Part shown: piece after piece, positions 36,010-48,584 of the stretch
Numbering within the stretch: the stretch's first letter is position 1
Layout of the letters: each line of letters starts with the position of its first letter
NCBI GenBank assembly: GCA_947044405.1
Contig: CAMRHE010000157.1
Location: 124,001-188,000, forward strand
Length of the DNA: 64,000 bases
Direction: 5' to 3'
From: Leptodactylus fallax
Lineage: Eukaryota > Chordata > Amphibia > Anura > Leptodactylidae
Made by a program: the position numbers and the translations under genes
The notes under the pieces: model-generated
What the model was told of the DNA's origin: nothing
The model's database searches: none
Seen by the model: only the letters and a program-made list of their open reading frames with translations

Positions 36010-37340
36010 TGTGCTTGTGCTGTGTGTGTTTGGTTATTGTACAGTGTAATTATTGTGGAGTGTGGTTATTGAGCTGTGCGATTAATGTACAGTGTGGTTA
36101 TTGTATAATGCAATTATTGCGCAGTGTGGTAATTATGCTGTGTGATTATTGTACAGTAATTATTGTAGAGTGGTTATTGTACAGTGCAATTATTGTGTGG
36201 TGTGGTTATTATGCAGTGAGATTATTGGGCAGTGTAATTATTGTACATTAATTATTGTGCAGTGTGATTATTAGGCAGTGTAAATATTGTATAGAAATTA
36301 CTGTGCTGTGCGATTATTGTACAGTGTGATTATTAGGCAGTGTAAATATTGTATAGAAATTACTGTGCAGTGCGATTATTGTACAGTGTGTTTATTGGGC
36401 AGTGTGGTTATTGTGCTGTGCGATTATTGATCAGTGTGCTTATCATACAGTGTAATTATTTTGCAGTGTGGGTATTGTACAATGTAATTAGTGTGCTTTG
36501 TGATTATTGGACAGTGTGATTATTGGACAGTAGTTATTGTGCAGTGTAGCTATTGTACAGTGTGATTATTAGGCAGTGTAAATATAGTATAGAAATTACG
36601 GCGCAGTGAGATTATTGTAGTGTGTGATTAATGGGCAGTGTGGTTATTATGCAGTCTGATTATTGGACAGTGTAATTATTGTACAGTAGTTATTGTGCAG
36701 TGCGGTTATTGTGCTGTGTGATTATTGGTCAGTGTGATTATCATGCAGTGTAATTATTTTGCAATGTGGGTATTGTACAGTGTGATTACTGTGCTGTGTG
36801 ATTATTGGGCAGTGTAATTATTGTACAGTAGTTATTGTGCAGTGTAGTTATTGTACAGTGTGATTATTAGGCAGTGTAAATATTGTACAGAAATTACTGT
36901 GCAGTGCGATTATTGTACAGTGTGATCAATGGGCAGTGCGGTTATTGTGCTGTGTGATTATTGGTCAGTGTAATCATACAGTGTAATTATTTTGAAGTGT
37001 GGGTATTGTACAGTGTGATTAGTGTGCTGTGTGATTTTTGGGCAGTGTAATTATCATACAGTGTAATTATTTTACAGTGTGGGTATTGTACAGTGTGATT
37101 AGTGTGCTGTGTGATTTTTGGGCAGTGTAATTATTGTACAGTAGTTATTGTGCAGTGTAGTTATTGTACAGTGTGATTATTAGGCAGTGTAAATATTGTA
37201 CAGAAATTACTGTGCAATGTGATTATTGCACAGTGTGATTAATGGGCAGTGTGGTTAATAGGCTGTGTGATAACTGTGCTGTGGTTTTATTGGGCAGTGT
37301 AATTATTGTGCTGTGTTGTGATTGCTCAATAATCACACTG
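36010..37340. repeat. Degenerate AT/GT-rich minisatellite, about 16-bp unit with higher-order blocks
   Basis: The core unit is close to 'cagtgtgattattgt' with frequent substitutions. A longer block, 'gattattaggcagtgtaaat' followed by 'attgtatagaaattactgtg', recurs near 36265, 36328, 36563, 36860 and 37170, so segments of mixed length have been duplicated. Open frames across it are incidental. Confidence 0.93.
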
Positions 37341-37790
37341 TCCAATGTAGTTATTGCATTTTATACATACTACAGTATTGGATAGGATATAGGTTGCTTT
37401 GGTGGAAAACCCCTTCAAATCTGTGTGGTACAATCCATATAAATTTAACATACAGGAAGTTCTGATGCCTACATGAGAGCCCTCCAGAAACTTAAGCGGG
37501 GAAAGTGTCTGCCCCAGTGTGATATTGTAGAGATGCCATTTTTCTTTTTAACTATAAGTGTCAGACTGACACACAGAATACCATAGTGAAGCACATGGAC
37601 AACATTAGTTGTGGGTGGAGTTTCCCTTTAAATCCACACCTATGCATGGGATTTGTAGTTCTATATCAGGAAAAACAAAACAGCAATTCCCTTATCCAGA
37701 TGTTACTAAAATCTTATTGAATGGGTTATAAATCATGTAATTGTATTCTTTTTTCATTGCAATAATTTTATTGACATAATGCTCGACATT
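37341..37790. other. Upstream spacer of olfactory receptor 4
   Basis: No gene is recognised. It ends in an acceptor-like 'attgctttcag' (AG at 37797-37798), 9 nt before the ATG. Confidence 0.45.
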
Positions 37791-37807
37791 GCTTTCAGCC
37801 TTTTGAA

Positions 37808-38752
37808 ATGGTCACAGGAAATTCCAGCACTGTTGTTGAGTTCATCCTTCTAGGACTAACCAGCAGGCATGATCTGCAGATATTGCTATTTATTGTATTT
37901 CTTACATGCTACATTATTTCCGTCATAGGCAACATGTTAATAATTTGGATAAGTAACATAAATCCCCGACTCCATACCCCAATGTACTTCTTTTTGAGAA
38001 ATCTCTCCTTCCTGGACATCTGCTATACTTCATGTGTAATCCCCAGAATGCTTATAAACTTCTTATCAGTGAAGAAAAGCATATCTTATAACGGTTGTAT
38101 AGCCCAAATGTTTATCCATATGGCTCTGGGAGGCACGGAGTGCTTTTTGTTGCTGTCAATGGCCTATGACCGCTATGTGGCTATATGCAGTCCCTTACAC
38201 TACACTAATATTATGAATCCCATCTTATGCATTAACATGGCAACCACATTTTGGGTTGGAGGCTTAATAAACGCGATAGTAAACACACTGTATACATTAC
38301 AGTTACCTTTTTGTGGGCCAAATGTAGTGAATCATTTTTTCTGTGAGGCGCCCACATTGCTAGAGCTGGCTTGTGCAAATACATCTCTTAATAAGACCGT
38401 CCTTTTCTTCTGTGCTATAGTTGTAGCCGTTGTCCCTTTTTTTGTCATCTTTTTTACATATGTCAATATACTTACTAGCATAATGAAGATTCGTACAACT
38501 ACAGGACGGAGAAAAGCCTTTTCCACTTGTGCTTCTCATGTTATTGTGGTTACATTATTTTATGGCACCATTTTCTTTATGTACTTGAGACCTGGCAAGA
38601 TTCATGTCTCTAACCAAGACAAAATGGCCACCTTGTTCTATAGTGTTATAACCCCAATGCTAAATCCATTGATCTACACTTTAAGAAATAAAGATGTAAA
38701 AATAGCGGTGAAGGAAACCACAAGAAAGAAGACTGTGTTGGTGAATAGCTGA
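37808..38752 (+). CDS. Class II olfactory receptor 4 (314 aa, intact)
   Basis: This is an odorant GPCR, last in the cluster. It starts MVTGNSSTVVEF with glycosylation site NSS at residues 5-7. Motifs seen: GN in TM1, PMYFFLRNLSFLDICYTS in TM2, MAYDRYVAICSPLHYTNIM at the end of TM3, LPFCGPNVVNHFFCE in the second extracellular loop, KAFSTCASHVIVV in TM6, and PMLNPLIYTLRN in TM7. It lacks stops and has normal length. It is closest by eye to receptors 1 and 2, differing at LRPGKIHVSNQ after TM6. The ATG choice matches the paralogues. Ligand is unknown. Confidence 0.95.
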   Translation: MVTGNSSTVVEFILLGLTSRHDLQILLFIVFLTCYIISVIGNMLIIWISNINPRLHTPMYFFLRNLSFLDICYTSCVIPRMLINFLSVKKSISYNGCIAQMFIHMALGGTECFLLLSMAYDRYVAICSPLHYTNIMNPILCINMATTFWVGGLINAIVNTLYTLQLPFCGPNVVNHFFCEAPTLLELACANTSLNKTVLFFCAIVVAVVPFFVIFFTYVNILTSIMKIRTTTGRRKAFSTCASHVIVVTLFYGTIFFMYLRPGKIHVSNQDKMATLFYSVITPMLNPLIYTLRNKDVKIAVKETTRKKTVLVNS

Positions 38753-39705
38753 TCATTTTATCATATCAGAAGTCAACAAATGTGATACAAGCTTCTCTAC
38801 GTCATTGATATCCATCAGACATATATAGAGAGACACGTACTTTTAATACTTTTCCCACTAGACATCAGTCGGAGTACCTTATTGTATAAACTGACATGTT
38901 GTGGCTTCACCGGTTATCCTAGTCTTCTGTTTGTCCACAATGTGTTGTCACTAGTTGGTCCAATCTGTTGAGCGTGTGCACAGAATATTCATGACGACAC
39001 CACTACCACTACCACCAATAATAATACTGACTATCCCATGACAATGGAACCTGTCAAGGTTTGGGACACAGTAGGCAGAAAATCAACGGTAAGTTTTTGA
39101 AGCAGGAGAAATGGGCAAGCACATGGGTCAGAGCATTTGCACAACAGCAAGTTTTGTGGGATGTTTCCAGAGGTTAGTACCTGCCAAAACTGACCCAAGG
39201 AAGGACAACCGGGTTAACCAATTCCAGGGTCATGGGCTCACATAGCTAGCCCATGTGGTCCAATGCCAGAGAAGGTCTACTGGAGCACAAGTTGAAAAAG
39301 CTATGGGCTGGCTAAGATCAGGGGTGTAGCTATAGGGGGTGAAGAAATAGCAATCCCTACCAGACCCTAGAGCTTTAGGGAACCCAAAGAGTTCTACAAC
39401 ATAAGATGACACCAGTATTATAGACACCACAGGTTAAGTGGGGGGCCAGTTACGTATTTTGCATTGAGACCCGGATACTTCAAGTTACGTGTCTGACTAT
39501 GTTAGAAAGGTGTCAGACGCACAGTGCAGCACAGCTTACTGCTTTGTTTCAAAAACACTTCTGTGGTACGTACATTACCTGGCAGGAAGAAGTTTTATGC
39601 CCTTTAGGTACTTAAAGGATCCATTTGTAGTCATTAACATAGTAAAGTGTGGACATGAATAGTGCAAAAATTATCACAGAGGTTTAATTTATTGTGACAT
39701 AACAC
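38753..39705. other. Spacer downstream of olfactory receptor 4
   Basis: No gene is recognised. Confidence 0.4.
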
Positions 39706-39915
39706 AGAGGCAAATTTATCAAAACCAATTTCCATAAAGTAGGCATATTGCAGACAAGGCCAGCTGCCCTTGTTTGCAATATGCCTATTTTATGGAAATT
39801 GGAGAGTTTAGCTGCCATTGGTACAACACTTTTGCACAAATGGTGCTTAAGACACAAACCCCTAGTCTGAGATTTTTTTTTTTTTTAGTGTAAGGAAATG
39901 ACAGATCTCCCCCAT
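39706..39915. repeat. Repeat with inverted arms
   Basis: 'aatttccataaagtaggcat' is mirrored by 'atgcctattttatggaaatt', and 'gcagacaaggcc' with 'gcccttgtttgc' lies between them. This gives a hairpin of about 80 bp inside an interspersed repeat. Confidence 0.65.
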
Positions 39916-40814
39916 ACTATCAAACAATATATTTACTGTAATACATCCTGTGTTGTCCATCTAATGTGTAAGCTACAGTTCAGGAGTCCCATCTACTGGT
40001 TTGGGATGAAAAAAAAAAAACCCAAAAACTAAAAAACACAAACAACGAAGAGCTTATTCACATGACCATGCTCTGTCCAGGACCTGAGATGCATTTCTCT
40101 GACTGGCCGCAGCCATATGAAATTGAAGTCATAGCAAGTTTCTGAAAGGCCGAATCACTACAGTACTGAATTGACAAAGCTGTCCCATTGTGCTCAGTCT
40201 GTAAAATATGGTCCGCATTTCATGGATGGAATACTTATGTTACTAAGTACATAAACTGCACCAAACTGCCCTGTGTAACCCTGGGCATAGATTAGGTAGA
40301 TGATAGGTTATTTATATAGAGGTTGCTAAAATGGTGCCACGGACACAGAATTCTCCTAGTTTTCTATTAAATCACAATAAAGTTTCCCAACAATAAATCA
40401 AAAGTCATCTATGAGGTTCCAGACTTAAAGTGAGTCTAACACCAGAGTTCAGAGGATAAACCCAGCCTTACAGATTGGTTAGGGTCTGAATCAGTGTTTT
40501 CCTGTTGTGAATCAGTGCCTCCATTACAGAGAGATCGCTACTTTTGTCAATATGCAAATTAACACTTTGGAGGAACAAGGGTGTAGCCCTTGTTCCAAAT
40601 AGGTAAGCAGAAGCACCTTTATAGTTCCAAAAAGCTCATCTGGATACTGACAAAATCAGTGATAGCTGGTCAATGGAGGCACCGTGACGATCAGTTTCCA
40701 GAAATGGGGAAATGGATAGTCAAATAATCAGAAAATGTCTCTTGGTCAGTCACATGAACGCCCCAGGGATATGGGTAAATATACATTTATGATGTTAATG
40801 TTATTTAGAAAGTA
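39916..40814. other. Spacer, partly repeat-like
   Basis: The segment 40425-40740 ('cttaaagtgagtctaacacc' onward) resembles a repeat. It contains the small hairpin 'acaagggtgtagcccttgt' (about 40577). There is no gene. Confidence 0.35.
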
Positions 40815-40871
40815 GGAGGGGGGGGGGGGGGGTGGGGGTGGGTGAGGGCCTTTCCCCGCACACCCCCCCTC

Positions 40872-40906
<35 letters not shown>

Positions 40907-41130
40907 CCGGGGGGGGGGGGCGGTATAAATCCAAGGCCAAAAATAAAAAAAAAAAAAAAAAAAAAACCACCCCCCACACCCCCCCCCAAAAGCATGGTGC
41001 CGGGCCGCCGTTAGCACAGCACAAAAAGAAACGCGGGGGGGGGGGGGCCCGGGGGCACCCCAAGGCCAGGGCGCAAAAAAAAAAAGGGGGGAAAAAAAAA
41101 AAAAAGAAAAAAAAAAAAAAAAAAAAAAAG
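40815..41130. repeat. Extreme homopolymer block (G, C and A runs); probable sequence-quality problem
   Basis: Runs of up to about 30 G and over 20 A alternate with short mixed pieces in about 315 bp, unlike anything else in the window. Open frames here give poly-Pro, poly-Phe or poly-Gly and are not genes. A true low-complexity locus is possible, but basecalling or assembly error is at least as likely. Confidence 0.8.
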
Positions 41131-41159
41131 AGGAGAGGAAGGAGGAGGACCAAATAACA

Positions 41160-41500
41160 TTTGTCTCAAGATTGGTCTGAAAGTGGCCAACCCCTTTAAG
41201 ATAGCCCATCAATATCAGGTCATTAGGGGCCCCAGTTCTTAACACCCACACAAGATGGGGAATAATCTGTAGAGAAGTTGGGGGGGCAACTGCAATAAGT
41301 CACTACTAACACCACACAAGGTCCTTAGCACCCCCATGTGAACAGAGGGACAATGACAGTGCTACTCCATTCATTTCTATAGGGCTACTGGAGATAGCCA
41401 AGCTTTCAGAGTGTGGCAGCCTCCCTGCATCACTGTCTCTCCATTCATATGGGCGTACAAAAGATTGGGGACAAGTTGTTTTGATGGGCAAACCTCAAAA
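41160..41500. repeat. Degenerate interspersed repeat
   Basis: 'aacccctttaagatagccca' followed by 'tcaatatcaggtcattaggg' and 'gccccagttcttaacaccc' matches the wording of a repeat I associate with frogs. It ends near an A run at 41497. Confidence 0.4.
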
Positions 41501-43656
41501 AAAAAAAAAAAAAATAACCAATGAATTTCTACGGAAAACTGTAATTGTTGTAGTGCATGTAAAACACTGAATATATCTGGATTAGGACTACAGTTTTTCT
41601 ATGGAAATCACAACGGAAAATGTTGTGAAGAACCTGCATTTTTCCATCATGCTGTATGAACAGGATTCTTTAAATCAACATCTGACTGCCACAGTAAGTT
41701 ACAACAGTAGCCAATGCACTAAAATCAGTGTGTGCAAATGCAGTTAATACAGAACCAAAGGGGAGACTCTACTGAATTGTACCAAAATGCAACATTTTAT
41801 AAAGACTGCAAAAATGGCACCCATGGATTGCAATCTTTATACCAATAACTTACAGAAAATCAGGGTTGTGGGCTCAGTAGGCCTGCATAAAGCTCCTCTA
41901 ATTCAAAAAAAAAACTAGTGATTGAATTCCTATGAAATAAAATATGTAACACAATATGTATCTAATTACACAATAATATTTGTATCAATTTAAATGATTT
42001 TATTTTGGTATGGTAACTCCCTCCCACCCCACCCCGCCTCCTCAGCCCTGAGCAAAACAATGGTGCAAACAGTTATTACATCTGTTGCATTTTAGTACTC
42101 CTGTTAGTCACAGCCTTTGTTCTAGACACATTTCACTTTTGTATAAGGTATGAAAAGTGTCTTAAAAAAAAAAAAAAAAAAAACCTCCTCCCCCCCCAGT
42201 CATTGACTTTTTGGTGCAATTATTGCAGAAGAATGGCACATTTACTGGTAACACTCCTCCAGTGTCTCCACTTATGTTTTATTAATAACATTCTTGGCCG
42301 GTTCAGCTTGTACAATGGTGAAAAGAAAAAAAAAAAAAAAAAAAAAAAAAGACATTGGATGCAAATATAGAATTTTATTTTGCTGCAATTTAATTATGAA
42401 AGGTGTAAAATGATGCATTACAAAAGAAAACTAGTTTATGAACTGCATATTTTAAATATCACTGTACAATTTTAACAAACAGAAACAAGTAAAGTGAAGG
42501 AAACTGCGGAGATTTTGCTTCCGATATGAGAATATGAAATGGACCAGAACTATTATTACCAATGGTGGGGTACAATCACTGCAAGGTACAAGGAAAGAGG
42601 GCACTCTTTGCTTTAAACTATTGGCACGTTAAGGCATTAGTGAAGTGAGAGCAGCATTGAGACATTCTCTGCAGCTACTTAGGCTTTGTTCACATCTGCA
42701 TTGTATTTTCTATGATAAACATGAACCATATCGCAGTGCCAGATCCTAAGCACAGCAAACAGAGGCACCAGAAGGACCCCACAGACTGTTCTTAAGGTTT
42801 CCACTGTGGGGTCTTTTCCCTAACAATGTATTCAATACAGATGTTAACAAAGCCTTATAAGTGACCTGGGCAGGCTTGTGCGACAGGTAAAGTAATAAAC
42901 CAACAGAAGCTATGCTGTGGTAATGTGATGCAACACGAACACACAACATGGGGATTCCACGCATGGTCTTCACTGCCCAAAGAAGACTTTGCTCAGAATG
43001 CACAGTTCTAGATTCCTGGTATAAACGAGTACATTTCCATTTGGACTGTAGTAAAGCTGGGGTAAGAAAAACACTACAATAATATGTACCTTTATACATT
43101 ACACCATTAAACAATATTCTGCACTAGAACAAATGATCTTTTAAGCAGACACTGTCCAACCTGAAATGACTGCTCATTATTTGGGCAGAAATGTCTTCAA
43201 CACAAAGCAGCAATAATATTAGGGAGCATATTAAAGGGATATTCGCATTAAAAGAAACAGTCAAAAGTGCAACAGATGATCCGTGGTTTCACCTTCACAT
43301 TTCTCTTCCCTCTTACTGAGCATGGCTGACAGAGCTAGCGAAAGCCAGAATACTATGTACTCCTGGGAGATGCAATGGTTTCATACTCACACAGTACATG
43401 CATGTGCCTGGCCACATACGTGAGAGGACCACAGCTCTACAGAGCTGAAGAGGGCTTAGGAAAAAGCATAAAAAAAGGGAAAGTGACATTGCAGAGCTGA
43501 GTTTTTGTTTTTTTAATTAAAAAGACTTACTATAATGGTGTGCACCACCCCAAAGAGTTTGTGGGATGACTCCTGTATATTCAATAGCAGTCTGGCTATC
43601 TAATATATAAAACATGCGTTTGTAGCTGCCACATTGGAGGCACACAACATTATGCA
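41501..43656. other. Spacer with poly(A) tracts
   Basis: A runs are seen at about 42162-42182 and 42325-42350. No gene is recognised. The stretch 42355-42560 is AT-rich unique sequence of unknown role. Confidence 0.4.
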
Positions 43657-44095
43657 CTAAAGGGGTTGTTTGGTCAGTTACAAAGATAGATGAAAGCTAG
43701 CGTGAACATTAGGCAAGAATGTGATGGAGAATTATGGCTTCTTCCCCATGGTCAGGTAACAGCAGGACATCACGTTCGCTATTCACGCGACCCTCTCCTG
43801 CTTGTTGTACATACAGGCAGTCAGTGCTGTGAGCGAGCAGTGCCTGTATGTAAACTGAACAAGTAGCTTCTCCAAATGATGGCCATCGGATGATCAGATG
43901 GGGGAGGGGTAAACAGGAAGGGATCACATGATCAACAAATGCAACAACATGATGCTAACTTACCCTTTGCAATGACCATGGGGGATAACAGAAAGCAAGA
44001 GCCAGGCTTGTACATATAGAGAATTTGGGAAGATTCTTATCTAATGCTCACACAAGAATTTTCTGGCTTTGTAACAGACTAGACAACCCCTTTAA
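43657..44095. mobile_element. MITE with TTAA-type ends (439 bp), related to 14760-15072
   Basis: The left end is ctaaAGGGGTTGTTTGGTC (TTAA mutated to CTAA) and the right end GACTAGACAACCCCTTTAA. 'agttacaaag' and 'ctttgtaac' continue the pairing. There is no coding capacity. Confidence 0.75.
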
Positions 44096-44369
44096 TCATG
44101 CAGATGGATGTGTACACTTTTTTTTGGCAACTCTAATCTGTAGGGGAAGAGTACTATTCTATTGTCCAGCATGAAGCTGGCCATACACTAATACTTTGAC
44201 ATATCAGAAGTTTTGATCAGTGGTGGGCCAGGTATTGTGTTCTTTCAGCTCTGCTTTGCTTGGAGGGCAAGGCATGTACACTCAGCCTTCAGATATAGAA
44301 AGTGAATGAGTCCATGTTTAGTCAATGTGGGGAGGAAGACAAACCCCTGCCAGACCTGTCTGGCAACAA
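44096..44369. other. Spacer
   Basis: Nothing is recognised. Confidence 0.35.
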
Positions 44370-44780
44370 CCTACAGTCCTGTGTAAAATGTTCATTTACC
44401 TTTGTCAATTAACAAAATGAAATGAAAAGAAGAAAACTAAAAATTCACATCAACATTTGGTGTGACCGCCTTTTGCATCAGTTCTTCTAGGTACACTTGC
44501 AGAGAGTTTTTGAAGGAGATTGATCCAAGCATCTTGTAGAATTAAGCACAGATTTTCTGTGGACGTAGGCTTGCTCAAATCCTTCTGTCTCTTCATGTAA
44601 TTGCAGACAGACTGGGTCATGTTGAGATCAGGGCTCTGTAGGGGCCTTATCACTTCCAGGATGACTCTGCCAATGGATGGTCACACAAAATATTGATTTA
44701 CATTTCCCTTGTGTTTGTTCACTTAATTTGGTTTATTGACAAAAATGGACTAGTAATGCAACTGTTTTTATAAGCACTAT
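44370..44780 (-). mobile_element. Decayed Tc1-type element remnant
   Basis: The minus strand reads PLQSPDLN (catalytic-Glu region mutated to MTQ) followed by an interrupted C-terminal part ending DAKGGHTKC. The flanks carry an AT-rich terminus ('ttgtcaattaacaaaatg' with 'ttggtttattgacaaaa'). The amino half of the transposase is gone. It is an old, inactive copy of a family different from the others here. Confidence 0.75.
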
Positions 44781-45019
44781 TACTTTACAGCCACCCCCCA
44801 CCTAAAACGTTCATTACGTACTTTATGTCCTGTGGTAAAAGTAGTGACCAATCCTGGCTTCTCCTAACATTTACCTAGTATGTATGGCCACCTTTAGAGG
44901 CAGTCTCCCGCAGACACAGTGACAGTGTCAATGATGTACCTACCACAGCTGCGCTATACAAATATATTATGAAATGAGAAACATAGAATTTTGTAACCTG
45001 AAAAATGGTGGACATGAAC

Positions 45020-45648
45020 TTAAAGGCATAGTACATGTAGCGGGATTCATCCTGAGTTTGCTATAGAGCCCCTTAAGAGCTTTGTAAATGGAGGAAAGGT
45101 TTATAGTTTATACTCTCGTGAAATGTAAAAATGCGTGTTTAGGATACTAAAAAGTATTGACAGTCAGGTAGTTTTTACATCCTAAACTGGCCCCAGCATG
45201 TGCAGCATGAAGCAATGACCTTACCTACGATCCCCTAAGATTTCCGTTGCAGAAATGTCAAGTTATAAGCTTTTAAAGCCTCATGCAAATTTGGCTTAAC
45301 TGATCATTGGGGTGGGTCAGCTTCATCTAGTCATACAGTCATTGTACTAAATCATATATTGTGCTATGCGACTCATGTCTCTCACCGTCACATGACTGCC
45401 TGATACCCTACCAGTCGCCCTCACAAGGTGTGATTTTAGCACAATGACTCCATAACTAGATGAAGCTGCTCTCTGCCCCTGTCTCTAATTAAGGAAATTT
45501 GCATATTCCAGTCTAAGAATTTAAAAGCTTATAACTTGACTTTACAACAGAAAGCTTAGAGAGGGGTGCCATAGGAAAGGTCATTAGTTGATGCTGCACA
45601 CACCGGGACCAGTTCAGGTAGAGAAAACCCCTCACGGGATCCCTTTAA
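45020..45648. mobile_element. TTAA-flanked long-hairpin MITE (629 bp)
   Basis: TTAA is at 45020-45023 and 45645-45648. The inverted arms include 'aagttataagcttttaaa' (from about 45259) with 'tttaaaagcttataactt' (45521), 'gcagcatgaagcaatgacct' with 'aggtcattagttgatgctgc', and 'catcctaaactggccc' with its degenerate mirror. The central loop has 'cttcatctag' and 'ctagatgaag' as a further pair. The TTAA edges suggest piggyBac-type mobilisation. Confidence 0.8.
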
Positions 45649-47599
45649 AACATGTAAATGTAAGCTTTCCTATTAAAGTAAATGCAACGCATTCTCTGAA
45701 TAAATGAATAGAAAAGGGTAGCAAATTAGACAAACCTTCCAAAAATACTAAGGAAACTGTACTGGAGCCAGGGGACTCGGTGCATGCCACATTCTATTAG
45801 CATTATACGGCACATCTGTGAATAGAGGCAGCACTGATACATGGACGTTTCAATGAACAATGATTCTTTAGACAGGTCTTTGGGACGCATCCAATATATT
45901 ATGTTAATTAGTAGGAAGCCAAAACAGCCCAACGTAGCAGTCATAACAGGAAAATGTCAAGGACGCTTAGCATACACAAGATATGATATAACCTACACTT
46001 GTGTTATCGCTGCACAAAGTTCATTGATTTACTTACAACCAGATATCACAGCCCTTTAATCCCTTTGGCAAAGAACTGGTTAATGACTGACGTCTATAAT
46101 AAAAATATGACAAACATACGCATAAATAACTGCTGTGTTGAGAACTGAAGACTAAGAATGAATGAATCCATTACTAGACAGCGGACGTGTCTTACCAATG
46201 ACTAACAGAAATGTACTATAAAGATAAATTACTACAATATGATATACCAAAAGACTAAATCTTAATTACAATACAAAGTCTCTACAATAAAAATCTCTTT
46301 TTAAAATATATCTGATAAGTGCAACCGTAAGTGCACATCTTCTTGTCATAGCATCTAAATGCCAAGCATACGAGAAGGAAGGCTTATTCTAGAAATCGAA
46401 AATCCCTTTTACCCAGATGTTGACCAGTTTGTTCTTGGTCCTCTTCTTAAAAGGGGCCATCTTGCATGTCAAAAACATCTAAAAAAAACCCAGACTTACC
46501 CAGTGAAAGCAAGTAGCATATAGAAATGCCAAGATGTATGCCCCCTGGACTATCTACTTCACATGATAGAAACAATATAAAAGCAGAGTAAAACACAGAA
46601 CCACTAGTTAAAGTCTGGTTGGCAGTAGAAATATTGTATCCTACAAGCACACATAAAATATATATATCTCATTTTAAAACCCCCTCCCCTTTAAAGATGT
46701 CCTACATCTAATAGACATAGGAGTAGTTATTAGCATGCATGCCCCTTATATCAGTACAGCGCATTATATATTATGAGGTCTGTTTTATATTTAGCCGTAA
46801 TGTACAACCTACCCACTTCTGCATATTAGACTTGGACATTACAAATGATCATTCCTGCACCATTGTCTCTACAATTGCACAGAGATTTTTTTTTTTTTTG
46901 TTTTTAAATATTAAAACCCTACTTTCTCCAAGTGATTACTTTAAAGCTTGTATGTGTAATCTGCTGTATTCTGGCCTAGGAGATGTCCTGCATATCTTTC
47001 AGACAATTTTGGCAACACCCAATGCTTAAGACGAAAAGCTGAACTACTTGTCTCTTGTAAATGAGTCACAAGAGCCTGTCCTGAAGATGGTGACGCCCTT
47101 ACCATTTACTGCATTATAATATAGGAGCAGTAACTTAAGGCCCCATTACATGGGCTGATGACTGGTCCAGTTAACAGGAATGGCCTGTGTAAGTGTGCCA
47201 GAAATCACCTGAAAAACATCTTGTTCACGTGTTTAAAAAAAAAAAAAAAAAAAAATATCCGTTTTGCAGCAGCACATCAACTGAGGTGTTATATCGTCTA
47301 CTGTGGCTCATACTCCCATGCATCTACCTATGTATTAAGGCCCTTAATTTCACAAGGAAAATCATTAATTGCATTGGTCAACCTTTAGGAAATATACAAA
47401 TAGGGAACTGAATGGCCTCCTGCAGACAGTTATAATGCATCCACTTCTAGACCACATTATGGCAGCAAATCCTTTCCCAACTGCAGGTCAAATTACCTGG
47501 AATACAGCATGATAAATCCCTATGATACCTTAAGTTCTGGTTATATGATCTGCAGTGGGTACGGGATTTGTGGCCTTAATTTGGACACATTATGACCGT
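45649..47599. other. Spacer
   Basis: No gene or defined element is seen; poly(T)/poly(A) tracts at about 46888 and 47235. Confidence 0.4.
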
Positions 47600-47905
47600 T
47601 TGAAGGCTACATTCACATGACAGTGAAAACTGGCTGTGTGACGTCCATATGCGCGGCATTAATTTCACTGTCAGTGAGTGGGAGCTATTCTCATGACCGT
47701 AATTTTGATGTACCATAGTCAAGGGCCATCAAAATTATAAGTCATATCCTATTTTCTGCCGGGTTCACGGATCCCTCCAAACACTGAAAAATGTATAGGG
47801 GAAGCGTGAAAACCCTCGAGTGCAAGACGGCTGTGAAAAAATGGATGTTTTTCACAGCCATTGTGCACCACGGTTGTGTATATCTAGCCTAACTCTATAC
47901 ATGGT
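47600..47905. repeat. Interspersed repeat with inverted ends
   Basis: 'gaaggctacattcacatgac' at the start and 'ttgtgtatatctagcctaac' at the end are loosely inverted. Inside, 'tttcacagccattgtgcac' answers 'gtgaaaactggctgtgtgac'. There is no coding capacity. Confidence 0.5.
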
Positions 47906-48582
47906 ACCAAGTGGTCAGCATTCGGAATTAGAAAAATGGTCAGTGCAACTGTTGAGAAAAGTCATTTTGGTAGCCAAATCTTACTAGGGCAAAGGTTTCA
48001 ATGTGCAATATGTGCACGTCTATATGGTATTACCTAAGGCACTATTAATATTACAGAATGGGAACTGTAAAAACCACGCAAAGAATAGCAAACCTGAGAG
48101 GCTTCGGTAACTACGATAATTCTTATACATCACAATGTTCATTCAGTTAGTTATGTTATAAATCCCATAGGTCCTTGTTGGGACTCACATGAGCAAATAG
48201 ATAGAGTGCAAATATGCCTTTCTACATGGCCCTTCTTAGGTTACATAATGTGCAATTTTATTTATGTTTTTTAAGGTGGAAACAAAAATTCTATTTGACT
48301 GTTCTATTTGGTAAGACATGTTTTTGGGTTAACTCAATGTAGCAGGAAGCCCTGTTTCTCAATTGTCTTCATAAACCTACAGAAGTCTATGGGGCGCCAC
48401 ACTGTTTAGCCTGGCTATATTCTCTTACTTTTATATAAATAATTTTCTCATGTATTAGTATTCAATGCCATTTATATACAATAATGCAGCAAGTAAACTA
48501 CAATATAAGCCATTGTTAAGACTGAATATATCAGAACAGAAGTTCACACAAATCGCAGTTACATAGCCATGTTTCCTCCATA
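47906..48582. other. Spacer
   Basis: Nothing is recognised. Confidence 0.35.
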
Positions 48583-48584
48583 TA

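Noticed and set aside
36015..36251. Cys/Tyr/Ile/Val-rich frame resembling a small membrane protein
   Set aside because: It is a reading of the 16-bp minisatellite unit.
40746..41251. Poly-Pro/poly-Phe/poly-Gly frames
   Set aside because: They come from homopolymer runs in a probably faulty sequence block.
42300..42560. Distal polyadenylation site of crtc3 or the end of a neighbouring gene
   Set aside because: Only an AATAAA-like complement and AT richness support it; 9 kb of repeat-bearing sequence lies between it and the stop codon.
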